From: an uncultured Clostridia bacterium
Lineage (GTDB): Bacteria; Bacillota; Clostridia; Oscillospirales; Oscillospiraceae
Length of the DNA stretch: 11,793 nucleotides
NCBI GenBank assembly: GCA_947169005.1
Contig: CAMVOG010000050.1
Coordinates: 1 to 11,793 of the forward strand
Reading direction: 5' to 3'
Shown here piece after piece: positions 1 to 6,195 of this stretch. The position numbers and the translations under genes are program-made. The notes beneath the pieces were generated by a model. That model was not told where the DNA came from, did no database searches, and saw nothing but the letters and a program-made list of their open reading frames with translations. Position 1 is the stretch's first letter, and each line of letters begins with the position of its first letter.

Positions 1-1551
1 TTCTCCTACATCAGGGGGCTTTTGTCTATTGTCCGTTTTTACTGGTTCGGTTCACTTCTGACGCTGCTGCTTTTGCTGACGCTTGGCGTTTCCGCCTGCG
101 CGGCGGAGCAGAGCTACAGGGACGTGCCGGAGGGCGCCTGGTACGCCGAGGCGGTCAACGCCCTGCGGGAAAAGGACATTATGAACGGTGTGGGCAACGA
201 GTGCTTTGACCCGGAGGGTATTTTTACCCGCGCGCAGCTCGCCACGGTGCTGTACCGCCTGGCGGGCAGGCCTGCCGTGGAGGGGGAGGACGGCTTCACG
301 GACACGGAGAGCGGCCAATGGTATTCCGACGCGGTGCTGTGGGCCGCGCAAACCGGCGTCGTCGAGGGCTATGGCAACGGGCTTTTCGGCCCGGCGGACC
401 CCACCACCCAGGAGCAGCTTGCCGTGATGCTTTGGCGGAACGCGGGCTCCTATGTTCTGGGGGAGGAATACGCGGCGGCGGACGGCGTGGAGAACGACGC
501 CAGTGACTGGGCCTTTGACGCCGTGCGCTGGGCGCGGGTGGACGGCTTGCTTACGGAGGCGATCCCCTTCCAGCCCCAGGCCCCGGCGACCCGCGCCCAG
601 GTGGCGGATATGGTCAACCGCTATTTGCAGCTTCTGGAGCGCTTTTCGGAGGTGGACGCCGTGAGCGGCGCGACGCAGAAGCCTGGCGAGGGTGGCGAGA
701 CAGAGGTAAGCGGCGGGGACAGCAGGGTGCTGGTGGCCTATTTCTCCTGCACCGGGACCACGGAGAAGATCGCGGGCTATATCGCCGGAGAGCTGGGGGC
801 GGAAAGCTGGCGGATCACGCCGGAGACGCCCTATACCTCCGCGGACCTCAACTACAGCGACAGCTCCACCCGCGCCACAATGGAGCAGAACGACCCTTCC
901 GCACGGCCCGCCATTTCCGGCACCCCGGAGAATCTGGCTGACTACGACGTGATCTTCCTGGGCTATCCCATCTGGTGGGGTCAGGCGCCGAAGGTCCTCT
1001 ACACCTTTGTGGAAAGCTGCGCGCTCAGCGGCAAGACCGTCGTGCCCTTCTGCACCTCCGGCAGCAGCGGCATTGGCAGCAGTGCGGCGAATCTGGGCAA
1101 AAGCGCCCCGGAGGCGACCTGGCTGGAGGGCCGCCGCTTTTCCGGCAGCGACTCCCGCGATACGGTCGCGGCCTGGGTGCGCGGCCTCGGCCTTGAAGAG
1201 AAAGGGGAGAGCGGAATGCGCTTGACGATCGGGGAAACGGAAGTTCCCGTAACCTGGGAGGAAAACCCCTCCGTCGCGGCCCTGCGGGAGCTGCTGCCCC
1301 TGACGATCTCCATGTCCCCGTACGGCGGCTTCGAGCAGGTGGGCAGCCTCGAGCAGAGCATCACGCGGGACGATACCCAAATCACGACGAATTACGGCGA
1401 TATCGTGCTGTACGCCGGGAACCAGCTCGTGATCTTCTACGGCTCCAACTCCTGGGCCTATACGAAGCTGGGCCACGCGGACCTGTCCCAACAGGAGCTG
1501 ACGGAGCTCCTTGGCCGGGGCGACGTAAGCGTTACGCTGACGATGGGCTGA
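1..1551 (+). CDS. Exported SLH-repeat protein with flavodoxin and cyclophilin-like domains; start possibly upstream of window
   Basis: Predicted cell-surface protein of at least 509 residues, numbered from a TTG at 22. The frame is open to base 1 and the G-rich stretch at 13-18 is too close to the TTG to be a good ribosome site, so the true start may lie outside the window. Residues 5-28 form a hydrophobic signal segment ending VSAC (Cys26), compatible with a lipobox or with signal peptidase I cleavage. Three SLH repeats follow (about 31-83, 91-144, 157-205; the third is weakest), which in the family bind secondary cell-wall polymer. A Gly/Glu-rich linker leads to a flavodoxin domain (234-396) with the FMN phosphate loop SCTGTT (242-247) and the GYPIWWG motif. 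Residues 399-509 match the cyclophilin-like fold domain often found beside such flavodoxins. The domains are confident; the electron-transfer partner is unknown. Confidence 0.88.
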   Translation, partial: FSYIRGLLSIVRFYWFGSLLTLLLLLTLGVSACAAEQSYRDVPEGAWYAEAVNALREKDIMNGVGNECFDPEGIFTRAQLATVLYRLAGRPAVEGEDGFTDTESGQWYSDAVLWAAQTGVVEGYGNGLFGPADPTTQEQLAVMLWRNAGSYVLGEEYAAADGVENDASDWAFDAVRWARVDGLLTEAIPFQPQAPATRAQVADMVNRYLQLLERFSEVDAVSGATQKPGEGGETEVSGGDSRVLVAYFSCTGTTEKIAGYIAGELGAESWRITPETPYTSADLNYSDSSTRATMEQNDPSARPAISGTPENLADYDVIFLGYPIWWGQAPKVLYTFVESCALSGKTVVPFCTSGSSGIGSSAANLGKSAPEATWLEGRRFSGSDSRDTVAAWVRGLGLEEKGESGMRLTIGETEVPVTWEENPSVAALRELLPLTISMSPYGGFEQVGSLEQSITRDDTQITTNYGDIVLYAGNQLVIFYGSNSWAYTKLGHADLSQQELTELLGRGDVSVTLTMG

Positions 1552-1714
1552 TCCGCCCCAATGCCGGACGCTGTGCCCTGGGCGGATAAAATAAAAATGT
1601 TGGATTTTTGAAAAAACCGGGAACTATTTTTTCGTTTGCGCGTCTCAATGACGGAACGAGGGAGAGCACGAGAGGCGTCCCCCTCAAAATCATGCTTTCA
1701 AGGAGATCGTCAAA
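1551..1714. other. Intergenic region with weak inverted repeats; no clear terminator or promoter
   Basis: An 8-bp inverted repeat, ATCCGCCC (1551-1558) with GGGCGGAT (1580-1587), overlaps the preceding stop and has a 21-base loop. It is followed by an A-rich rather than T-rich run, so it is at best a weak terminator. Further on, GAAAAAA (1610-1616) can pair with TTTTTTC (1627-1633). A possible promoter (TTGGAT at 1600-1605, TATTTT at 1625-1630) has a long 19-base spacer and is weak. The lipoprotein gene that follows must be transcribed from somewhere here or by read-through. Confidence 0.3.
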
Positions 1715-2653
1715 ATGAAAAATGTACGCTGGATCAGTCTGATCCTTTCCCTGGTGATGGTGTTTGCCCTGGCGGCCTGCGGCACCGCCAAGACCCCGGC
1801 CCAAACAGAAAACCAAGCACAGCCCGCTGAGACCACGGAGCCCGAAGAAACCGCCGAGCTCGAAGAGACCACGGAGCCCGAAGAGACCACGGAGCCCGAG
1901 GAGACCGCCGACCCCGAGGGCGGCGAGGAAGACGGCCAGAATCCCATTATGAACTTCATCGGCAGCTACAGCTGCGGCCGCGCCTCTATCGACGTGGCGC
2001 CCGACGGCATGAACGGAGCGAAGCTCCTGGTCCACTGGGGCTCCAGCGCCTGGGAAAGCGCAAACTGGGAAATGAGCGGCAGCCTGGACCCGGAGACCCT
2101 GGTCCTTCAGTATTCCGACTGCAAGAAATACATTCTCACCTTCTCGGAGGATGGGGAGAGCAGCACGGAGACCGTGGAATATGAAAACGGCAGCGGCAGT
2201 ATTACCTTTAACCCCGAGGACTACACCCTGACCTGGCAGGACGACCAGGAAAACGCGGCGGAGGATATGGTCTTCCTTTCCGATTACGCGCCCGCGGAGG
2301 ACGCGGACTACTACGCCGTGGCCACCTCTTTTGACAAGGTGATCGTGGAGAGCTTCGCGCGCGACGTGCGCATGACCGTGCTGGATGAAAACTGGGAGGC
2401 CCTTGCCCAGATGATCGCCTACCCGCTGACCGGCTTTGACGGCACCGTTTATGAGAACGCTGAGGACTTCACCGCCGCTATGGCGGGCAAAACCCTGGAC
2501 GAGGAGGCCCGCGCCTCCTTCGAGGCGGAGACCTGCGAGGACCTGTTCGCCAACTACCAGGGCATTTCCATGGCCGACGGCTATATCTGGTTTGCCGAGG
2601 TGGCGGGGGAGGATGCCTCCCTGCTGAAAATCATCTCTTTCAGTCTTGCGTAA
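1715..2653 (+). CDS. Lipoprotein with acidic repeat linker, lipocalin-like and NTF2-like domains
   Basis: A 312-residue predicted lipoprotein of unknown function. The ATG at 1715 follows AAGGAG (1700-1705) at 9 bases. The signal peptide is typical: Lys2 and Arg5, a hydrophobic core, then the lipobox LAAC with Cys22 as the lipidated residue, so it should sit on the outer face of the membrane. Residues 39-68 are five tandem hexapeptides of the ETTEPE type, a low-complexity acidic spacer. From about residue 75 to 190 there is a beta-strand-rich stretch resembling small lipocalin-like domains of Firmicutes lipoproteins. Residues about 200-312 (with WEALAQMIAYPL and an EDF motif) resemble NTF2-like domains of secreted clostridial proteins. 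Both fold assignments come from pattern memory and are tentative; the lipoprotein call is firm. It is bounded by its own intergenic regions and shows no operon partner. Confidence 0.85.
   Translation: MKNVRWISLILSLVMVFALAACGTAKTPAQTENQAQPAETTEPEETAELEETTEPEETTEPEETADPEGGEEDGQNPIMNFIGSYSCGRASIDVAPDGMNGAKLLVHWGSSAWESANWEMSGSLDPETLVLQYSDCKKYILTFSEDGESSTETVEYENGSGSITFNPEDYTLTWQDDQENAAEDMVFLSDYAPAEDADYYAVATSFDKVIVESFARDVRMTVLDENWEALAQMIAYPLTGFDGTVYENAEDFTAAMAGKTLDEEARASFEAETCEDLFANYQGISMADGYIWFAEVAGEDASLLKIISFSLA
1829..1918 (+). repeat. Five in-frame 18-bp repeats encoding acidic hexapeptides
   Basis: Five consecutive 18-base units start at 1829, 1847, 1865, 1883 and 1901 and encode ETTEPE, ETAELE, ETTEPE, ETTEPE and ETADPE. 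Units 3 and 4 differ only at the last base. Such near-identical DNA suggests copy number can change by slippage or recombination without breaking the frame, altering the length of the linker between membrane anchor and folded domains. Confidence 0.9.
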
Positions 2654-2673
2654 AAAACTTTTCTGCAGACAGA

Positions 2674-2703
2674 CGAGCGGGGCTCCATATGGGGCCCCGC
2701 TCG
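2674..2703 (+). terminator. Strong GC-rich hairpin downstream of the lipoprotein gene; no T tract
   Basis: CGAGCGGGGC (2674-2683) and GCCCCGCTCG (2694-2703) form a perfect 10-bp stem. The stem can continue inward by a T-G wobble and two G-C pairs to an ATAT loop. It lies 21 bases after the stop at 2651-2653. The following bases (CGCTTGCTTA) are not a proper T run, so it may act as a transcript-end stabiliser or a weak terminator. It also sits directly ahead of the next gene's promoter. Confidence 0.55.
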
Positions 2704-2706
2704 CGC

Positions 2707-2735
2707 TTGCTTATGGGGGAATGCTGTGCTACACT
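2707..2735 (+). promoter_or_regulatory. Probable sigma-A promoter for the GH8 gene
   Basis: TTGCTT (2707-2712) and TACACT (2730-2735) are separated by exactly 17 bases. Matches to consensus are moderate (3 and 4 of 6). The location, just after the hairpin and about 40 bases before the GH8 start, supports it. Confidence 0.5.
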
Positions 2736-2774
2736 AAGGAAAAAGAGCACAGCGCGAAAGGAGCTGACGGCAAG

Positions 2775-3926
2775 ATGGAAAGAAGCTATCCCAATCTGCT
2801 GGCGGAGGCGGGGATCGAGCCCGCCGCGGTGGAGGCCCGGGTCCGGGAGGTCTGGAACGAGCTGATCCGGGGCGAGCATCGCATTTACGGCGAGACGGAC
2901 CCGGACACGGCCTATTTTACCGACACGGGCAACGACGACGCCCGGACGGAGGGCATGTCCTACGCCATGATGATGGCCGTGCAGATGGACGACAAGGAGG
3001 TTTTTGACAAGGTCTGGCGATGGAGCCTGCGCTATATGCGCCATGAGGAGGGCCCCTACCGGGACTACTTCGCCTGGAGCTGCAACCTGGACGGCAGCCG
3101 CCGGGCCCAGGGCCCGGCCCCGGACGGGGAGGAATACTACGCCATGGCCCTCTTCTTCGCCTCCCACCGCTGGGGGGACGGCCCCGCGCCCCTGGATTAT
3201 TCCGTCCAGGCCCGGCGCATCCTCCGGGCCTGCCTGCACAACCGGGCGGAAAGGTTGGAGGGCCGGGAGATCGGCGGCCCCATGTGGGACCCGGAGACGA
3301 AGCTGATCAAGTTCGTGCCGGAAACGCCCTTTACGGACCCCTCCTATCATCTGCCGCATTTTTATGAGCTTTTTGCCCGCTGGGCCGACGAGGAGGACCG
3401 CCCCTTCTGGCGGGAGGCGGCCCGGAACAGCCGCCGCTATCTCCACGTGGCCTGCTCCTGGCGCACGGGGCTCGCTCCCAATATGAGCGGCTTCGACGGG
3501 CACCCCCTGCCGCTGCCCGAGGGGCAGCAGGACAACCCCTGGGCCCAGCTGGGGCGCTGCTATTTCAGCGACGCCTACCGGGTGGCCATCAATATCGCCC
3601 TGGACCACACCTGGTTCGGCAAGGACCCCTGGCAGCGGGAATTGGCCGACACGCTGCAGGAATTTGTCTACGAAAACCCCGCCGCCCTGGAGCACGTGCT
3701 ATTTCCGGACGGCAGCGTATTCGAGCCGGAGCCCATCATGCATCCCCTGGGCATGCAGGCAAGCTGGGCCTGCGCTTCCCTGGCCGCGACGGGCGCTCAT
3801 CGGCTGGAGGCGGTCCGCCGCTTCTTCGCCCTGCCCCTGCGGACGGACAAGCGCCGCTACTACGATAACTGCCTTTACTTCTTCACGCTCCTGGCTCTGA
3901 GCGGGCATTACCGCATCTATGAGTAA
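2775..3926 (+). CDS. Glycoside hydrolase family 8, reducing-end xylose-releasing exo-oligoxylanase type
   Basis: A 383-residue enzyme expected to remove xylose from the reducing end of short xylo-oligosaccharides, as characterised GH8 exo-oligoxylanases (Rex enzymes) do. It has no signal peptide or membrane segment, so it should act in the cytoplasm on imported oligosaccharides. The ATG at 2775 is chosen because AAAGGAG (2757-2763) precedes it and the protein then starts as family members do; the frame is open further upstream from a TTG at 2646, but that overlaps the previous gene, the hairpin and the promoter. GH8 landmarks are present: the RTEGMSYAMMMAVQ motif with proposed acid Glu59, Asp117 in PDGEEYYAMAL, and YFSDAYRVA with proposed base Asp266. 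Length is normal for the subfamily. It has its own promoter and terminator, with no xylan transporter or other glycosidase in the window. Activity on related oligosaccharides cannot be excluded. Confidence 0.9.
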   Translation: MERSYPNLLAEAGIEPAAVEARVREVWNELIRGEHRIYGETDPDTAYFTDTGNDDARTEGMSYAMMMAVQMDDKEVFDKVWRWSLRYMRHEEGPYRDYFAWSCNLDGSRRAQGPAPDGEEYYAMALFFASHRWGDGPAPLDYSVQARRILRACLHNRAERLEGREIGGPMWDPETKLIKFVPETPFTDPSYHLPHFYELFARWADEEDRPFWREAARNSRRYLHVACSWRTGLAPNMSGFDGHPLPLPEGQQDNPWAQLGRCYFSDAYRVAINIALDHTWFGKDPWQRELADTLQEFVYENPAALEHVLFPDGSVFEPEPIMHPLGMQASWACASLAATGAHRLEAVRRFFALPLRTDKRRYYDNCLYFFTLLALSGHYRIYE

Positions 3927-3929
3927 GCG

Positions 3930-3965
3930 GGGAAGGGCCCCAGAGGCCCTTCCCAATCGTTTTTG
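3930..3965 (+). terminator. Rho-independent terminator after the GH8 gene
   Basis: GGGAAGGGCC (3930-3939) pairs perfectly with GGCCCTTCCC (3945-3954) around a 5-base loop. It is followed by AATCG and a run of five T residues. It begins 3 bases after the GH8 stop codon. Confidence 0.87.
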
Positions 3966-3991
3966 CGCCGAAAGTCGCGAATGTTAATCCG

Positions 3992-4026
3992 CGTTGCTTG
4001 CTGCAACGGGCCGTTTCTGGTAGGAT
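3992..4026 (+). promoter_or_regulatory. Possible promoter and overlapping inverted-repeat operator for the Xre-type regulator
   Basis: CGTTGC (3992-3997) and GCAACG (4003-4008) are perfect inverted arms 5 bases apart. TTGCTG (3998-4003) and TAGGAT (4021-4026) sit 17 bases apart and could be the -35 and -10 elements, which places the inverted repeat over the -35. That would suit self-repression by the downstream HTH protein. Promoter matches are mediocre; the palindrome is seen directly but its role is inferred. Confidence 0.4.
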
Positions 4027-4064
4027 CGCCCTGCAATCAAAACAGAAACGCGAGGTGTTTGCAC

Positions 4065-4577
4065 ATGTTAAGCGAGAATATCAGAAGGCTCAGAAAGGCG
4101 AAGGGCCTCTCCCAGGAGGAATTGGCCGTTAAGCTGAACGTAGTGCGCCAGACTGTTTCCAAATGGGAGCAGGGCCTTTCCGTGCCGGATGCGGACCTGC
4201 TGCTGGCCTTGTCCGATGCCTTAGAAACGCCCGTCAGTACCCTGCTGGGCGAAACGGTAAGCGAGGCGGAGTCCGAGGAGCTGAAGGCCCTCTCACAGAA
4301 GCTGGAGGTGATCAACCTGCAGCTTGCCCGGGAGAAGGAGAAGAGAAGAAAGGTCGTTCACGGGCTCTTTATCACCCTGGCCGCCCTGGTCACGCTCCTG
4401 GCCGCGGCGCTTTTCCTGCTGAACAGTCCCTACCTGGTCTGGGACTACGCCGACCCCGAGAAAGCGGTATTCGGCGCGGCCTTCCATGTCTTTGAGTGGA
4501 TCTTCGTCCGGCTGGCGCCCCTCGTTCTGATCGGCGCAATCGTCGGGATCGTCCTGACGCGAAAGAAAAGAGCATGA
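4065..4577 (+). CDS. Membrane-anchored Xre-family HTH transcriptional regulator
   Basis: A 170-residue protein. The ATG at 4065 follows GAGGTG (4052-4057) at 7 bases; in-frame sequence upstream back to 3963 overlaps the previous terminator and is not used. Residues 4-60 form a Cro/CI-type helix-turn-helix, with LSQEELA for the second helix and RQTVSKWEQG for the recognition helix and its turn. Residues about 68-97 are charged and probably a helical or coiled-coil linker. Two hydrophobic segments follow (about 98-119 and 146-165) with a short acidic loop between, then a basic KKRA tail, predicting both termini inside the cell. This domain plan is common in clostridia; signal and targets are unknown. 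The gene is monocistronic between two terminators, so local self-control is the simplest guess. Confidence 0.85.
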   Translation: MLSENIRRLRKAKGLSQEELAVKLNVVRQTVSKWEQGLSVPDADLLLALSDALETPVSTLLGETVSEAESEELKALSQKLEVINLQLAREKEKRRKVVHGLFITLAALVTLLAAALFLLNSPYLVWDYADPEKAVFGAAFHVFEWIFVRLAPLVLIGAIVGIVLTRKKRA

Positions 4578-4584
4578 GCGGATC

Positions 4585-4620
4585 GCCCGCCGGGGACCGG
4601 TCCCCGGCGGGCCTTTTCCT
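4585..4620 (+). terminator. Terminator built on a perfect 28-base palindrome
   Basis: Positions 4585-4612 read identically on both strands: GCCCGCCGGGGAC, CG, then GTCCCCGGCGGGC. In RNA this gives a 12-bp stem with a CCGG loop. It is followed by C and four T residues (4614-4617). It starts 8 bases after the HTH gene stop. Confidence 0.85.
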
Positions 4621-4644
4621 GCCCGCGCCGTGCCCCGTTTCCTC

Positions 4645-4673
4645 TTGCAAAAGGCCCGGGGATAGGCTACAAT
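4645..4673 (+). promoter_or_regulatory. Strong sigma-A promoter for the tldD-tldE operon
   Basis: TTGCAA (4645-4650) and TACAAT (4668-4673) are separated by exactly 17 bases, with 4 of 6 and 5 of 6 matches to consensus. The ribosome site and start codon follow about 40 bases later. No operator-like repeat is apparent here. Confidence 0.85.
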
Positions 4674-4711
4674 AGGACTGTAAATACCAAAAGCAAAAGG
4701 AGAAAGCAACC

Positions 4712-6094
4712 ATGATTTCCAAAGAAGTATGCGAGCGGGTGCTGCTGCGGGCCGTCTCCACCGGGGCGGATTACGCGGAGCTCTTCGCCGAGAACACCCT
4801 GGACCACTCCGTCCACATGATCGCCGGGAAAATCGACCGGATCGGGGACGCCTGCGTGGCCGGGGCCTCCGTGCGGGTCTTCAAGGGCCTGCGGAGCGTG
4901 ATGGCCTCCACCGTGGACACCACGGAGGCGGGGCTGCTGCGCTGCGCCGAGCAGGCCGCCGAGGCCCTGGGCGAGGGCACGGCTCAGATCGACATCGTCC
5001 TGCGAGAGCGGCTCTTCGGGGATATCCACCCCATCCGCATCGTGCCCTCCGCCGTCCCCAACGGGGAGAAGATCGACATTCTGAAGCGGGCCTGCTTCAC
5101 CGCCGCGGACTATGACAAGTCCGTTACCCAGGTGACGGGGACCCTGCTGGACGTGGACCACAATATCCTTATCGCCACCAGCGAGGGCCTTTATACCCAG
5201 GACCGGCAGATCCGCACCCGCCTGGCCGTTACCGCCGTGGCGGAGCGGGAGGGGGAGACCCAGACGGGCTCCTGCTCCCCCGGCCGCCGCATGGGTCTGG
5301 AAATGTTCGAGACGGAGGTTGACCCCGCCGCCGTGGGCCGTGAGGCCGCCCGCCAGGCCGTGGTGATGGCAGGGGCCGGGTACTGCCCCGCGGGGGTCAT
5401 GCCCGTGGCTATCGGCAACGGCTTCGGCGGCGTCATTTTCCACGAGGCCTGCGGCCATTCCCTGGAGGCCACCAGCGTGGCCTACGGCACCAGCCAGTTC
5501 ACGGGCAAGCTGGGGCAGAAGATCGCCAACGAAAAGGTCAACGCCATCGACGACGGCACCATGCCCAACGCCTGGGGCTCCATCAATATCGACGACGAGG
5601 GCCGCCCCGCCCAGCGGAACGTGCTGATCGAAAAGGGCGTGCTGAAAAGCTATATGATCGACAAAATGGGCGGCCGCCGCATGGGCATGGAGCCCACGGG
5701 CAACGCCCGCCGGGAAAGCTACGCCTACGCCACCACCTCCCGCATGACCAATACCTATATCGACGCGGGGGACGATAAGAACGAGGACATTCTGGCCTCC
5801 ATCGAGCTGGGGCTTTACGCCAAGGAAATGGGCGGCGGCTCCGTCAACCCCGCCACGGGCGAGTTTAACTTCGCCGTGCGGGAGGGCTACATGATCCGGG
5901 GCGGCAAGGTCTGCGAGCCCGTCCGGGGCGCCAGCCTGGTGGGCAAGGGCTCCGAGGTCATCGAGAAGATCGACATGGTGGGCTCCGACCTGCTGCCCGG
6001 CCAGGGCATGTGCGGCTCCTCCTCCGGCTCCATCCCCGTCAACGTGGGTCAGCCCATGATCCGGGTGTCATCCATCACCGTCGGCGGACGGTAA
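4712..6094 (+). CDS. tldD: TldD, metal-bearing subunit of the TldD/TldE protease
   Basis: A 460-residue member of the PmbA/TldD family. In characterised bacteria TldD and TldE form a cytoplasmic heterodimer that cleaves unfolded peptides; in E. coli it matures microcin B17 and degrades the CcdA antitoxin. The ATG at 4712 follows AAAAGGAG (4695-4702) at 9 bases. The TldD signature is intact: His244-Glu245-Ala-Cys-Gly-His249 matches the HExxxH metal motif, and Cys434 in GMCGSSSGSIPVNVGQP is in the position of the third metal ligand of the family. The C-terminus ends in the usual ITVGG. Length is normal, with no signal peptide. The gene is first in the operon, 101 bases before its partner subunit. 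The substrate in this organism cannot be read from the sequence; no small precursor-like ORF is evident nearby. Confidence 0.95.
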   Translation: MISKEVCERVLLRAVSTGADYAELFAENTLDHSVHMIAGKIDRIGDACVAGASVRVFKGLRSVMASTVDTTEAGLLRCAEQAAEALGEGTAQIDIVLRERLFGDIHPIRIVPSAVPNGEKIDILKRACFTAADYDKSVTQVTGTLLDVDHNILIATSEGLYTQDRQIRTRLAVTAVAEREGETQTGSCSPGRRMGLEMFETEVDPAAVGREAARQAVVMAGAGYCPAGVMPVAIGNGFGGVIFHEACGHSLEATSVAYGTSQFTGKLGQKIANEKVNAIDDGTMPNAWGSINIDDEGRPAQRNVLIEKGVLKSYMIDKMGGRRMGMEPTGNARRESYAYATTSRMTNTYIDAGDDKNEDILASIELGLYAKEMGGGSVNPATGEFNFAVREGYMIRGGKVCEPVRGASLVGKGSEVIEKIDMVGSDLLPGQGMCGSSSGSIPVNVGQPMIRVSSITVGGR

Positions 6095-6098
6095 GGCA

Positions 6099-6130
6099 GG
6101 CAGATGAGGGAGCTTGATTACTCATTTGCC
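6099..6130 (+). other. Hairpin between tldD and tldE
   Basis: GGCAGATGAG (6099-6108) pairs with CTCATTTGCC (6121-6130), giving 10 pairs including one G-T wobble, around a 12-base loop. It starts 4 bases after the tldD stop. It has no T tract and lies inside an apparent operon, so an mRNA processing or stability element is more likely than a terminator. Confidence 0.5.
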
Positions 6131-6142
6131 GAGGCCGGAGTC

Positions 6143-6177
6143 TGAATACTTTAAACTGTAAACTTTAACCTTTTAAC
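6143..6177 (+). repeat. Degenerate heptamer repeat, AT-rich (TTTAAAC-like)
   Basis: Five consecutive 7-base units: TGAATAC (6143), TTTAAAC (6150), TGTAAAC (6157), TTTAACC (6164) and TTTTAAC (6171). The patch is strikingly AT-rich against the GC-rich surroundings and ends just before the tldE ribosome site at 6184-6187. It may simply be an unstructured leader, but the strict 7-base register is clear. Confidence 0.7.
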
Positions 6178-6195
6178 TTTATCGGAGATAATACT

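Noticed and set aside
52..1491. Long open frame on the minus strand opposite the SLH-flavodoxin gene
   Set aside because: Its translation has no recognisable domain, is rich in Arg, Gly, Ala and His as GC-rich shadow frames are, and lies wholly opposite a gene with clear domains.
2646..2774. N-terminal extension of the GH8 protein from a TTG
   Set aside because: It overlaps the previous gene's end, a hairpin and the likely promoter, and the extra residues are not GH8-like; ATG at 2775 has a good ribosome site.
2640..3695. Minus-strand open frame opposite the GH8 gene
   Set aside because: Antisense shadow of a high-GC gene; no domain, and the + strand reading has catalytic motifs in order.
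3963..4064. N-terminal extension of the HTH regulator
   Set aside because: It begins in the terminator T tract of the previous gene; the HTH domain starts at once after the ATG at 4065, which has its own ribosome site.
4667..5458. Minus-strand frame opposite tldD with many His and Gly residues
   Set aside because: Shadow of tldD; would cover the tldD promoter and has no family signature.
6095..6195. Small precursor-peptide gene beside tldDE
   Set aside because: No start codon with a ribosome site and plausible peptide frame in the gap; the sequence is taken up by a hairpin and heptamer repeats.
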